Source of the DNA: Mycolicibacterium mengxianglii
GTDB taxonomy: Bacteria > Actinomycetota > Actinomycetes > Mycobacteriales > Mycobacteriaceae
Assembly: GCF_015710575.1 (NCBI RefSeq)
Contig: NZ_CP065373.1
Coordinates: 186,001 to 250,000, forward strand
DNA length: 64,000 nt
Reading direction: 5' to 3'
Both the position numbers and the translations under genes were made by a program. The notes below the pieces were generated by a model. The model had not been told where the DNA came from and made no database searches. It worked only from the letters and a program-made list of their open reading frames with translations. Below are positions 43,841 to 52,476 of this stretch, piece after piece. Within the stretch, counting starts at the first letter, position 1. Each line of letters begins with the position of its first letter.

Positions 43841-44893
43841 ATGTTCACTCAAATGCTGGTGCAGCGAGTGCTGGGTTCGCCTCTGGTCGACCTGCTCACC
43901 GGGCCGCACGGTGTGGACCGCTACACCGAGCTGTTACGGCCCACCTGGACCCTGGCCGAAGCCCGCGCCACGGTGCTCGACGTGCGCCGCGATACCGCCT
44001 CCGACGTCACGCTGATGCTGCAACCCAACGCCGCTTTCACCGGCTTCAAAGCCGGGCAGTACGTCACGGTGTCGGTGGAGGTCGACGGCCGCAGGCACAC
44101 CCGGTGCTACTCGCCGGCCAACGCCGAAGGCTCCGCATTGCTCGAACTGACGATCCGCCGACACGACCGCGGACGGGTGTCGGGGTATCTGTACGACCGC
44201 GCCGCGCCCGGACTGGTGTTGGGTCTCTCCGCCGCCCAGGGCGCCTTCGTACTGCCGACGCCGCGACCACGCCGGATTCTCTTCGTTGCCGGCGGCAGCG
44301 GCATCACGCCCATCGTGTCGATGCTGCGCACCTTGCGGGCCGAGGGCTTCACCGGGCAGGCGGCCGTCCTGCGGTATGCCCCCTCGGCCGTGGAGGCCGC
44401 GTACCGTCATGAGCTGCAGGGGCTGAATGTCACTGTGCTGCACGGGTTCACCCGGGACGCCCACGGGACCGACGTGGTGGGCCGCTTCGGTCCGGCGCAC
44501 CTCGCTTCGGCCATGGCCGACCCCGACGCCGTGTTTGTCTGCGGCCCACCGGGTCTGGTGGAGGCTGTCGGCGAACTGTGCCCGGGGACCCGTTCGGAGA
44601 GCTTCGTGCCCCCGGCGGCACTGGCGCCCATCGACACGGCGGGCGGACGCCTCAGGTTCACCGACAGCGCCGTCGAGGTCACCGACGACGGGCGCTCTCT
44701 CCTCGACCAGGCTGAGGCCGCAGGTCTGGCCCCCCAGTCCGGCTGCCGAATGGGCATCTGCCACACCTGCACCCGGCGCAAGACCCGCGGTGCCGTCCGC
44801 GACCTGACCACAGGCGCGGTGTCCGGGACCGAGGCCGAAGACGTCCAGATCTGTGTATCGGCACCTGTCGGCGACGTTGAAGTCGCCCTGTGA
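43841..44893 (+). CDS. Ferredoxin-type oxidoreductase, electron donor of DesA3 (Rv3230c-like)
   Basis: 350 residues from ATG 43841; a GTG at 43775 would run through the operator. FAD-binding RCYSPAN and GYLYDRAAPG, NAD-binding LFVAGGSGITPIVSML, and a C-terminal plant-type 2Fe-2S cluster (SGCRMGICHTC plus a last Cys in VQICVSAP). It moves electrons from NADPH to the diiron desaturase encoded next, 37 bases downstream. Confidence 0.88.
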   Translation: MFTQMLVQRVLGSPLVDLLTGPHGVDRYTELLRPTWTLAEARATVLDVRRDTASDVTLMLQPNAAFTGFKAGQYVTVSVEVDGRRHTRCYSPANAEGSALLELTIRRHDRGRVSGYLYDRAAPGLVLGLSAAQGAFVLPTPRPRRILFVAGGSGITPIVSMLRTLRAEGFTGQAAVLRYAPSAVEAAYRHELQGLNVTVLHGFTRDAHGTDVVGRFGPAHLASAMADPDAVFVCGPPGLVEAVGELCPGTRSESFVPPAALAPIDTAGGRLRFTDSAVEVTDDGRSLLDQAEAAGLAPQSGCRMGICHTCTRRKTRGAVRDLTTGAVSGTEAEDVQICVSAPVGDVEVAL

Positions 44894-44930
44894 ACCACCA
44901 ATGACCGCAATACCTTTGGAAGGAGCTGTC

Positions 44931-46034
44931 GTGTCACATCCCACGATCGATCTCACCCGCGAAGAGGCCGACGAGTTCGGCGCTGAGTTGGACGCCATCA
45001 AAGAACGGGTCATGTCGAGCCTCGGCGAGGCCGACGCCCAATACATCCGTCGTGTCATCAAGATCCAGCGTGCCCTCGAGGTGGGTGGACGCGGGCTGCT
45101 GTTCGCCGGAGCGCTGCCACCGTTCTGGCTGGCAGGCACCGCCATGCTGGGACTGTCGAAGATCCTCGACAACATGGAGATCGGCCACAACGTCATGCAC
45201 GGGCAGTACGACTGGATGGGCGATCCGGTGCTGTCCAGCAAGCAGTTCGAGTGGGACACCGCCTGCCCGGCTGACCAGTGGCGGCACTCGCACAACTACA
45301 TGCACCACACCCACACCAACATCGTCGGCATGGACCGCGATATCGGTTACGGCATCCTACGGATGAGCGAGGACCAGCGGTGGCACCCCTATTACCTGGG
45401 CAACCCCGTCTACGCCTTCCTGTTGATGGTGCTGTTCCAGTACGGGGTGGCCATGCACGAACTCGAGACCGAGCGCATCCGATCCGGAGAGATCTCGCTG
45501 GCCGACAAGCGGGAGGTCCTCGAGCAGATCTGGCAGAAGACGCGCAGGCAGGTGCTCAAGGATTACGTTGTCTTCCCCCTGCTGGCCGGACCCGCTGCGC
45601 CGCTGGTGTTCGCCGGCAACCTGTCGGCGAACCTGATCCGCAACATCTGGTCGTTCATGATCATCTTCTGCGGCCACTTCCCGGATGGCACCCAGGAGTT
45701 CTCCATCGCAGAAACCGCCGACGAATCCCGCGGACAGTGGTACTTCCGACAGGTGCTCGGCTCGGCCAACCTCACCGGAGGCGCGCTGTTCCACCTGCTG
45801 TCGGGCAACCTGTCCCACCAGATCGAGCACCACCTGTTCCCCGACATGCCCGCCCGGCACTACGCGACCATCGCCGGCGAGGTGGAGAAGATCTGTGAGC
45901 GGTACGGAATCCCGTACAACGCGGGGCCACTGCCCAGGCAGTTCGGCACCGTCGTCCGCAAAATCGTGAAGCTGGCGCTGCCGTCGAGAACCAAGTCGGG
46001 GAGCCGGCGACCCGCCCAAGCCCGGACCAGATGA
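44931..46034 (+). CDS. desA3: Membrane acyl-CoA delta-9 desaturase DesA3-like
   Basis: 367 residues from GTG 44931 with GGAAGGAG five bases upstream; ATG 44901 is possible but lacks a site. Three histidine boxes: GHNVMHG (86-90), HSHNYMHH (119-126) and HQIEHHLFP near 290, which hold the diiron centre. Hydrophobic hairpins lie between the boxes. It introduces a double bond into stearoyl-CoA. Gene order with the reductase matches Rv3230c-Rv3229c in M. tuberculosis. Confidence 0.87.
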   Translation: MSHPTIDLTREEADEFGAELDAIKERVMSSLGEADAQYIRRVIKIQRALEVGGRGLLFAGALPPFWLAGTAMLGLSKILDNMEIGHNVMHGQYDWMGDPVLSSKQFEWDTACPADQWRHSHNYMHHTHTNIVGMDRDIGYGILRMSEDQRWHPYYLGNPVYAFLLMVLFQYGVAMHELETERIRSGEISLADKREVLEQIWQKTRRQVLKDYVVFPLLAGPAAPLVFAGNLSANLIRNIWSFMIIFCGHFPDGTQEFSIAETADESRGQWYFRQVLGSANLTGGALFHLLSGNLSHQIEHHLFPDMPARHYATIAGEVEKICERYGIPYNAGPLPRQFGTVVRKIVKLALPSRTKSGSRRPAQARTR

Positions 46035-46106
46035 TTCGGTACCGGCGGTCCTGGGTAATAATCGCAACGCCACCACAGTGACCCGTGAACCCTCCATACT
46101 CAGGAC

Positions 46107-47957
46107 GTGACCGCTATGACACTGGCGTCTGACCGGACCATCCTCGCCGCCGCATCGGAAGCCGGCGGCGCCGCACTGGACCAGGTGCTCGGACTCTCGG
46201 TGGCCGCAGCGGTGGTCACCGTGGTGCTGCTGTGGATCGGATACCAGCACCGGGCCCGAAAAATCACCTGGCTGAACAACTTCGCCGAACGCATCGGCAC
46301 CAAGTTCAACCGCCCACCCTGGGTGGCGCTGCAGGTGTTCCTGTTCACCGGCACCATCATCTGCGCGCTGTTCGGCTTCATCTGGGATGTCAGCCTGCAC
46401 ATCGGCAAGGGCCGCGACTCGGGCCCGCTGGCCAATCCCGCGCACTACTTCATCTTGTTCGGACTGTTCCTGCTGTTCATCGCCGGCGCACTGGCGGTGG
46501 TGCTGCCGTACGACAAGCCCGGCTCGGCGGCGGTGCGGATCACCCGCACCTGGTTCGCCCCGGTCGGCGGTGTGTTGATGACCGCCTGCGGGTTGTACGC
46601 GCTGATCGGCTTTCCACTTGATGACGTCTGGCACCGCATCTTCGGTCAAGACGTCACGCTGTGGGGGCCGACGCACCTCATGCTGATCGGCGGTGCCGGG
46701 CTCTCGCTGATCGCCGTGCTGCTCCTGGAGTACGAGGGCCGACGGGCCATGGGACCCGACGCACCGCCGGACACCCGCTTCCTGAAATTCGTGCAGTACC
46801 TGTCGTTCGGTGGCCTGCTCATCGGGATGTCGGTCTACCAGATCGAATACGACTTCGGGGTGGAGCAGTTCCGGCTGGTGCTGCAACCGATGATGATCGC
46901 CGCTGCCGCCGCACTGGCGCTCGTCGCGGCGCGGCTGGTGCTGGGCCGCGGCGCCGCCATCGCCGCTGCCTTGATCGCGATCGTCCTGCGTGGCGCGGTC
47001 GCGGTGGTGGTCGGTCCGGTGCTGGGCGCCCCGATCAGCTGGTTCCCGCTGTACCTCGGCCCGGCGATCGTGGTGGAACTGCTCGCCCTCACCCCACTCA
47101 TCAAGCGGCACATTGCCTTCGGCGCGGTGAGCGGTGTGTTGATCGCGACGGCCGGGCTCTGGCTGGAGTCGTTCTGGATCGACGCGGTGTACCACTACCC
47201 GTGGCCGACCTCCATGTGGGGCGAGGCGTTGGCGATGGCGATCCCGGTGGCGGTGTTCATGGGGATCTGTGGCGCGCTGCTGGGGATGGTGCTCACCGGG
47301 GTCAAGCTGCCGCGACGCGCTGTCGGAATCACCTGCGTGGTCCTCACGGTCCTCGTCACCGCCGGCGCGGTGGCCAATGGGTTGCGTACCGAGGTGCCCG
47401 AGAACGCCACTGCCACAATCACCTTGACGGACCTGCCGAGCGAAAGCGGCCAGCGGATGGTTTCCGCGGACGTCAAGATCAACCCACCCGATCTGGTGAG
47501 CGACAACCCGGAATGGGTGGACATCCTGGCCTGGCAGGGCGGGCTGGACCACCAGCGCGGGATCGTCGTTGACCGCCTCGAGCAGGTGGGACCCGGGCAT
47601 TACCGCACGACGGTGCCCATCCCGGTCTGGGGCAGCTGGAAGACGCTGCTGCGGGTCCAGGACGGCACCACCATGGCCGGCGTCCCGATCTACCTGGCCG
47701 CCGACCCCGGCATCGGCGCACAAGAAGTGGCCGCCGAGTCCGCCACCCGCGATTTCGTCCCCGAGATCACGATCCTGCAGCGGGAGCGCAACTTCGACCA
47801 CCCGGCGTGGTTGTTCACCGCGGGGTCGATCGTGGTGTTGATCTGCACCCTGATCCTGATCGCCGCCCTGACGTGGGGCGCCGGCCGGATCAACGGCACA
47901 GAGCCGCATCCCGCGCGCCGGGAAGACGTCCGACCGCGAGTGTCACCCGGGGCATGA
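46107..47957 (+). CDS. Polytopic membrane protein with YtkA/FixH-like ectodomain
   Basis: 616 residues, GTG 46107 (ATG 46116 possible). About 12 helices fill residues 28-425; His and Trp residues recur at membrane borders (WDVSLHIGKG, DDVWHRIFGQ, GPTHLMLIGG, YHYPWPT). Residues ~430-570 are outside and contain LEQVGPGHYRTTVPIPVWGSWKTLLRVQDG, very like the YtkA/FixH fold, which is linked to copper and cytochrome assembly. A final helix and a short basic tail end the protein. No family name is known to me. First of four overlapping genes. Confidence 0.72.
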   Translation: MTAMTLASDRTILAAASEAGGAALDQVLGLSVAAAVVTVVLLWIGYQHRARKITWLNNFAERIGTKFNRPPWVALQVFLFTGTIICALFGFIWDVSLHIGKGRDSGPLANPAHYFILFGLFLLFIAGALAVVLPYDKPGSAAVRITRTWFAPVGGVLMTACGLYALIGFPLDDVWHRIFGQDVTLWGPTHLMLIGGAGLSLIAVLLLEYEGRRAMGPDAPPDTRFLKFVQYLSFGGLLIGMSVYQIEYDFGVEQFRLVLQPMMIAAAAALALVAARLVLGRGAAIAAALIAIVLRGAVAVVVGPVLGAPISWFPLYLGPAIVVELLALTPLIKRHIAFGAVSGVLIATAGLWLESFWIDAVYHYPWPTSMWGEALAMAIPVAVFMGICGALLGMVLTGVKLPRRAVGITCVVLTVLVTAGAVANGLRTEVPENATATITLTDLPSESGQRMVSADVKINPPDLVSDNPEWVDILAWQGGLDHQRGIVVDRLEQVGPGHYRTTVPIPVWGSWKTLLRVQDGTTMAGVPIYLAADPGIGAQEVAAESATRDFVPEITILQRERNFDHPAWLFTAGSIVVLICTLILIAALTWGAGRINGTEPHPARREDVRPRVSPGA

Positions 47958-48133
47958 CGGACCCGTCGAGCGTCGTCTACCTCGCAGACCACACTCTGCT
48001 GCTGGCCCTGCCCGCACTGATTCCGGCGGTGATCGTGGCTGCCGTGGTGATCGGCATAGCGGTCAGGGACCGGCGGCGCGGGGACGATGACGAGGAGACG
48101 GTGGCCTCGAGCGACGACGGTGAAGGAGTGTGA
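47954..48133 (+). CDS. Single-helix small membrane protein
   Basis: 59 residues, ATG 47954 overlapping the preceding TGA (ATGA) and ending in TGATG with the next start. One helix LLLALPALIPAVIVAAVVIGIAV, then RDRRRGDDDEET on the cytosolic side. Typical of a small accessory subunit in a membrane complex. Confidence 0.65.
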   Translation: MTDPSSVVYLADHTLLLALPALIPAVIVAAVVIGIAVRDRRRGDDDEETVASSDDGEGV

Positions 48134-48558
48134 TGATCGGGCGTCCATGGCTCGCCGCCGTCGGCTGTGCCGGGGTGCTGCTCGCCGGTTGCGGGTCACC
48201 CGAGGCCGACCCGGCGGCGTCCTCCAGTTCGGCGTCCTCGACTTCGGTGGCTCCTTCCCGTTCGGCTGCGGCGCAGCAACCTCCACCCAAGCAGCCGGAC
48301 CTGCAGGTCACCATCGCCGGCGGTCAGGTGACCCCGACCAACGCTGAGCTGGACGCCACCGTCGGAGCCCCCATCACCCTCGAGGTCACCAGCGACACCG
48401 AGGACGAACTGCACGTCCACGCAATTCCCGAGCACACCTTCACGATCCAGCCCGCGGCCGGGCAGCGGTTCGAATTCACCGCCGACGTGCCGGGACGGGT
48501 GGAGGTGGAGTTGCACGGGCTGCACCGGACAGTGGCAACCATCCAGGTGCGCCCGTGA
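48133..48558 (+). CDS. Cupredoxin-like lipoprotein
   Basis: 141 residues, GAAGGAG upstream. Signal peptide ending in lipobox VLLAGC, Ser/Ala/Pro-rich linker (about 40 residues), then a beta-sandwich LQVTIAGGQVTPTNAELDATVGAPITLEVTSDTEDELHVHAIPEHTFTIQPAAGQRFEFTADVPGRVEVELHGLH. His residues at HVH, EHTF and ELHGLH could bind copper, but the typical Cys ligand is absent. Its stop overlaps the next start. Confidence 0.72.
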   Translation: MIGRPWLAAVGCAGVLLAGCGSPEADPAASSSSASSTSVAPSRSAAAQQPPPKQPDLQVTIAGGQVTPTNAELDATVGAPITLEVTSDTEDELHVHAIPEHTFTIQPAAGQRFEFTADVPGRVEVELHGLHRTVATIQVRP

Positions 48559-49856
48559 CACCAGCCACGGTGCTCGCGCACGGGCTCGGTGGCTCGACAG
48601 ACCTCCCCATTCCGTACACGTACGCCCTGATCGGCGCGGCATGGGCGTTGACGCTCACCTTTGCGGTTGTCGCATTGGCCTGGCGCCGACCACGATTCGA
48701 CCCGGACAAACCGGGGCGCCCACTACCGGCAGGCGTGACGACGTTCATCGACGCCCGTGCCACCCGCTGGGTTGTCGCGCTGCTCGCACTGGCGTTCACC
48801 ATCTGGGTTCTCGTCGTCGCGGGCACGAGCACCCAGAGCGGACAGAACCCCCTGCCCGGGGTGTTCTATGTGCTGTTGTGGGTCGGGGTGCCAGTCATAT
48901 CGATGCTGTGCGGGCCGATCTGGCGTGCCATCTCACCGGTGCGGACATGGTGGCGGGCACTACCGGCTCGACTCGCCTCCGGGATCCTCACCTACCCCGA
49001 CAGCTGGGGATATCGGCCTGCGGCCGCAGGCCTGTTCGCCTTCGTGTGGCTGGAACTGGCCGGCCCCGATCCAGGATCACTGCCCGCGATCACGACGTGG
49101 CTGCTGGGCTACGCGGTGGTGATGGCCGCCGGTGCGGCGACATTCGGCCCGCGCTGGTTCGCCCGCGCCGACCCGTTCGAGGTGTACAGCGTGGTGGCCT
49201 CACGGCTGGCGCCGGTGCGACGTCGCGACGACGGGCGCATCATCGTCGGCAACCCGTTCGATCACCTGCCGACGATGCCGGTCCGGCCCGGCACTGTCAC
49301 GGTGCTGGCCGTGCTGCTGGGATCCACGGCCTTCGACAGCTTTTCGGCGATGCCCAGCTGGCGTGGCTTCGTCGACGCGCACAGCGGTGGCCAGGCGGGA
49401 GCCACGGTCTTGCGGACCGTCGGGCTGCTGGTGTTCATCGCGGTGGTCGCGACCACGTTCTGTATCGCAGCGAGGGCCACCGGCGGCGTGGACGCCGGGC
49501 AGCGCCGGCTGCTGCCGGGCCGGTTGGCGCACTCGCTCATCCCGATCGTCATCGGTTATGTGCTGGCGCACTACCTTTCGTATCTGGTCGAACGCGGCCA
49601 GCAGACGTTGCTCCTGCTCGGGGCTCCCCTGGGGTGGGACTGGGACATCAATTACCTGCTCTCACAACATCCGTCGGTCCTGGCGTCGATCAAAGTGGGA
49701 TGCGTGGTCCTCGGCCACATGGCCGGCGTACTGGCAGCACACGATGCGGCGCTGCGGCTGTTGCCGAAGGGCCATCAGCTCACCGGGCAGTTGGCGATGA
49801 TGCTGGTGATGGTGGGTTACACGTTCACCGGGCTGTATCTGCTATTCGGCGGCTGA
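48555..49856 (+). CDS. Polytopic membrane protein (HGLGGxxDLPIP family)
   Basis: 433 residues, GTG 48555. The outside N-terminus VLAHGLGGSTDLPIP is followed by about 10 helices. Related actinobacterial proteins are sometimes labelled fenitrothion hydrolase in databases; I recall this label but cannot confirm it, and no hydrolase motif is visible. Late His residues (AHYLSYL, GHMAGVLAAHDAAL) may bind a metal or haem. Last gene of the four-gene unit; overlaps the convergent TetR gene by 15 bases. Confidence 0.7.
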   Translation: MTPATVLAHGLGGSTDLPIPYTYALIGAAWALTLTFAVVALAWRRPRFDPDKPGRPLPAGVTTFIDARATRWVVALLALAFTIWVLVVAGTSTQSGQNPLPGVFYVLLWVGVPVISMLCGPIWRAISPVRTWWRALPARLASGILTYPDSWGYRPAAAGLFAFVWLELAGPDPGSLPAITTWLLGYAVVMAAGAATFGPRWFARADPFEVYSVVASRLAPVRRRDDGRIIVGNPFDHLPTMPVRPGTVTVLAVLLGSTAFDSFSAMPSWRGFVDAHSGGQAGATVLRTVGLLVFIAVVATTFCIAARATGGVDAGQRRLLPGRLAHSLIPIVIGYVLAHYLSYLVERGQQTLLLLGAPLGWDWDINYLLSQHPSVLASIKVGCVVLGHMAGVLAAHDAALRLLPKGHQLTGQLAMMLVMVGYTFTGLYLLFGG

Positions 49857-50456
49857 CGGGGCGGGCGCCTGCGCCAGCACGGCCAGCGCATCTGCGGTGC
49901 GGTCGCAGTAGTCTTCCGCATCAGCCAGGCCGCGGGTCATCGCCCGCGTGGCAGTCGAGGCGACCAGGAAGTCGAATACCGCATCGGCGCGCGTAATGGC
50001 CTGTGTAACAGTGAGATCCGACAAAGCGGGCGACAGCATGCCGGTCATGGCGGCGCGGACGTCCAGTTCGGTACGCGCGACCAGGCGTTCGTAGAGTTCC
50101 TCGTCACGGTGATAGGCCGCCAACAACCCGGGCAGTGCCGCACGGGTGACCGGGTGTGCCAGCGACTGCAGGAACAGGGTCACCCACGACCGCAGATCCG
50201 TGCGCAGGTCGCCGGTGGGCGTCGGCAGGGGGGCGGGTTGCGCGTGCCCGAACGCCGCATCCTCGATCAGCGATTCCTTGCTCGGCCACCGCCGGTAGAT
50301 TGTCGGCGTGCCCACTCCGGCGCGGCGGGCGATCGCCACCACCGTCGCACCCTGGTAGCCGGTTTCCATCAGCAATTCCCGGGCGGCCGCCATCACGGCG
50401 ATGTCCTTTTCCGGATCACGTGGACGGCCCGGTGTGCTCTGCTGTCGGCCGGTCAC
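49842..50456 (-). CDS. TetR-family regulator of MFS exporter
   Basis: 204 residues. HTH: GRPRDPEKDIAVMAAARELLMETGYQGATVVAIARRAGVGTPTIYRRWPSKESLIEDA, followed by a TetR_C_16-like ligand domain. It is divergent from an EmrB/QacA-type transporter; the inverted repeat at 50474-50498 lies 18 bases before its start. Confidence 0.88.
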   Translation of the reverse strand: MTGRQQSTPGRPRDPEKDIAVMAAARELLMETGYQGATVVAIARRAGVGTPTIYRRWPSKESLIEDAAFGHAQPAPLPTPTGDLRTDLRSWVTLFLQSLAHPVTRAALPGLLAAYHRDEELYERLVARTELDVRAAMTGMLSPALSDLTVTQAITRADAVFDFLVASTATRAMTRGLADAEDYCDRTADALAVLAQAPAPSAAE

Positions 50457-50473
50457 GTCGCCACCCTACCCAC

Positions 50474-50498
50474 GTTGCGTTACTGGGTGTATCGCAAC
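50474..50498. promoter_or_regulatory. Inverted repeat, likely TetR operator
   Basis: GTTGCGTTAC (50474-50483), TGGGT, GTATCGCAAC (50489-50498): 10-base arms with 9 matches. Located between the divergent TetR and MFS genes, where a TetR dimer would block both. Confidence 0.6.
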
Positions 50499-50517
50499 TG
50501 GTCCGCCCCTGTCCGGC

Positions 50518-50580
50518 GCGAACGTGCGCAGACTGCGAGACTTGCCCGGCGTGTTGCGCGGGGACGCGCACGGTCGGCGG
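50518..50580 (+). repeat. Dispersed 63-bp palindromic element, copy C
   Basis: Reads GCGAACGTGCGCAGACTGCG, centre CCCGGCGTGTTGCGC, end GGGGACGCGCACGGTCGGCGG. The same length as copies A and B, with the right arm drifted (GGTCGG). It lies 13 bases before the MFS GTG start, so it would be part of that gene's leader. Confidence 0.8.
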
Positions 50581-50593
50581 GAAGAGGGGGCTA

Positions 50594-51994
50594 GTGACGA
50601 CGGAACGGGCCGGATTCCCGCTCGGGATGGCACTGCTGGTGGCCGGCGCCTTCTTCATGGAGATCCTCGACGCCACGATCATCACCCCGGCGATCCCGCT
50701 GATCGCGACGTCGCTGGGGGTGGAACCGGTGGACGTCAACGTGGCGATCACGGCGTACCTGGTCACCGTGGCGGTGCTGATCCCCGCCACCGGATGGATG
50801 ACGGACCGGTTCGGAATCCGCCCGGTGTTCATCGCCGCCATCGCGGTCTTCACCCTCGCCTCGCTCGGCTGCGCATTCAGTGTGTCGCTGCCGATGCTGG
50901 TCGCGATGCGGATCCTGCAGGGCATCGGCGGCGCGATGATGGTGCCGGTGGGCCGGCTGGCGGTATTGCGTTACAGCGACAAGGCCGACCGGGTTCGGGC
51001 CATCGCCTTGTTGACCTGGCCGGCGTTGGCCGCACCGGTGATCGCCCCCGCACTCGGCGGTGCCATCGCCACGGTGGGGTCGTGGCGCTGGATCTTCCTG
51101 GTCAACATTCCCATCGGCGTCGTCGGGTTCCTGTTGGCGCTCAAGCTGATTCGTGGCGGACCCGCATCAGCGGCGCGGCCCCTGGACTGGCGGGGCATGC
51201 TGGCACTCGGCGGCGGGATCGCCGCAGCCCTGATCGCGCTGGAGAGTGTCCGGGTCACCGGCACGAACTGGTGGCAGGTGGCCACCGGCACAGCGGTCGC
51301 GGTGGTGCTGCTGGTGCTGGCGGTGGTGCACCTGCTGCGCACCCCGCACCCGTTGATCACCCTGAGCGTGTTGAGATTCCGGTCCCTGCGCATCACCGTC
51401 ACGGCGGGGTCGCTGTACCGGATGGTCATCACGGCGGTGCCCTTCCTGCTGCCGCTGCAATTCCAGCTGGTGTTCGGGTGGACGCCACTGCGGGCCGGGT
51501 TGATGGTCGCCGCGTTGTTCGTGGGGAACCTGACCATCAAACCGGCCACCACACCGCTGATGCGGCGCTTCGGTATCAAGCGGGTGCTCCTGGTCAACGG
51601 CGTGCTGTCAGTGCTGTGGTTCGCGCTGTTGGCGGTGCTGCATCCGGGGCTGCCGATCTGGCTGATTGCGGTGATTCTGTATGTCAGCGGCGCACTGCGG
51701 TCCATCGGGTTCACCGCGTACAACACCCTGGCATTCGCCGATGTGGTCGGTGACGACCTCACCCACGGCAACACCCTGAACGCCTCTGTACAGGAGCTGG
51801 CCTCCGGTGTCGGAATCGCGGTCGCCGCGCTGCTGATCAGTCAGTTGACCCCACTTGTCGGCGGGGGGCCGGGGGCTGCCTACTCAGCGACCTTCCTGGT
51901 GCTGGCCGCGCTGCTGGCGGTGACGCTGATCGAAACGATGCGCCTGCCACGCAACGCCGGAGCAGAAGTGAGCGGCACCCGCATTCGGCGCTGA
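50594..51994 (+). CDS. MFS multidrug exporter (EmrB/QacA type)
   Basis: 466 residues from GTG 50594 (MTTERAGFPLGMALL). Motif D1-like FFMEILDATIITPAIPLIATSLG, motif A GWMTDRFGIRPVF, motif C-like WPALAAPVIAPALGGAIA; about 14 helices, as in the DHA2 family. Proton-driven efflux of hydrophobic compounds is likely, repressed by the adjacent TetR. Longer frames upstream are shadows of the TetR gene. Confidence 0.88.
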   Translation: MTTERAGFPLGMALLVAGAFFMEILDATIITPAIPLIATSLGVEPVDVNVAITAYLVTVAVLIPATGWMTDRFGIRPVFIAAIAVFTLASLGCAFSVSLPMLVAMRILQGIGGAMMVPVGRLAVLRYSDKADRVRAIALLTWPALAAPVIAPALGGAIATVGSWRWIFLVNIPIGVVGFLLALKLIRGGPASAARPLDWRGMLALGGGIAAALIALESVRVTGTNWWQVATGTAVAVVLLVLAVVHLLRTPHPLITLSVLRFRSLRITVTAGSLYRMVITAVPFLLPLQFQLVFGWTPLRAGLMVAALFVGNLTIKPATTPLMRRFGIKRVLLVNGVLSVLWFALLAVLHPGLPIWLIAVILYVSGALRSIGFTAYNTLAFADVVGDDLTHGNTLNASVQELASGVGIAVAALLISQLTPLVGGGPGAAYSATFLVLAALLAVTLIETMRLPRNAGAEVSGTRIRR

Positions 51995-52017
51995 GATCGC
52001 TGACTACCGTGGGGCAG

Positions 52018-52476
52018 ATGGCCCGTAAATACGCAACCGCCGACCGCGTCGGCCTCGACGAACTACTCGAATTCGTGACGCCCCGGCACCACATGGTGCT
52101 CACCACGTTCCGGGCCGACGGCAGCCCGCAGAGTTCGCCGGTCACCGGTGGTGTGTACGACGGTCATCTGGTGATCTCGACCTACCCGCAACGCGCCAAG
52201 ACCACCAACATCCGGCGCACCGGAACCGCCAGCGTGGTGGTGCTCTCCGACGAGTTCAACGGACCGTATGTGCAGGTCGACGGCGACGCTGAGGTGGTCG
52301 ACCTGCCCGAGGCCGCCGACGCGCTGGTCGACTACTACCGGGCGATCGCCGGTGAGCACCCGGACTGGGACGAATACCGCCAGGCGATGCGCGACCAGGG
52401 AAAGTGCCTGATCCGAATCACGCCGCGACGGTGGGGGCCGGTGGCCACCGGCGGTTTCCCACCGGAAAACCAGTGA
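52018..52476 (+). CDS. PPOX-class F420- or FMN-dependent oxidoreductase
   Basis: 152 residues from ATG 52018 (MARKYATADRVGLDELLEFV). Split-barrel pattern: HHMVLTTFRADGSPQSSPVTGGVYDGHLVISTYPQRAKTTNIRRTGTASVVVL and YVQVDGDAEVVDLPEAADALVDYYRAIAGEHPDWDEYRQAMRDQGKCLIRITPRRW. These are features of the mycobacterial F420-binding PPOX family. Substrate unknown. Its stop directly abuts that of the convergent next gene. Confidence 0.85.
   Translation: MARKYATADRVGLDELLEFVTPRHHMVLTTFRADGSPQSSPVTGGVYDGHLVISTYPQRAKTTNIRRTGTASVVVLSDEFNGPYVQVDGDAEVVDLPEAADALVDYYRAIAGEHPDWDEYRQAMRDQGKCLIRITPRRWGPVATGGFPPENQ

Noticed and set aside
45357..47909. 850-codon open frame on the minus strand
   Set aside because: It lies antisense to desA3 and the membrane cluster; composition (runs of His, Gln, Arg, Asp, Gly) is that of a GC-rich shadow frame and no motif is found.
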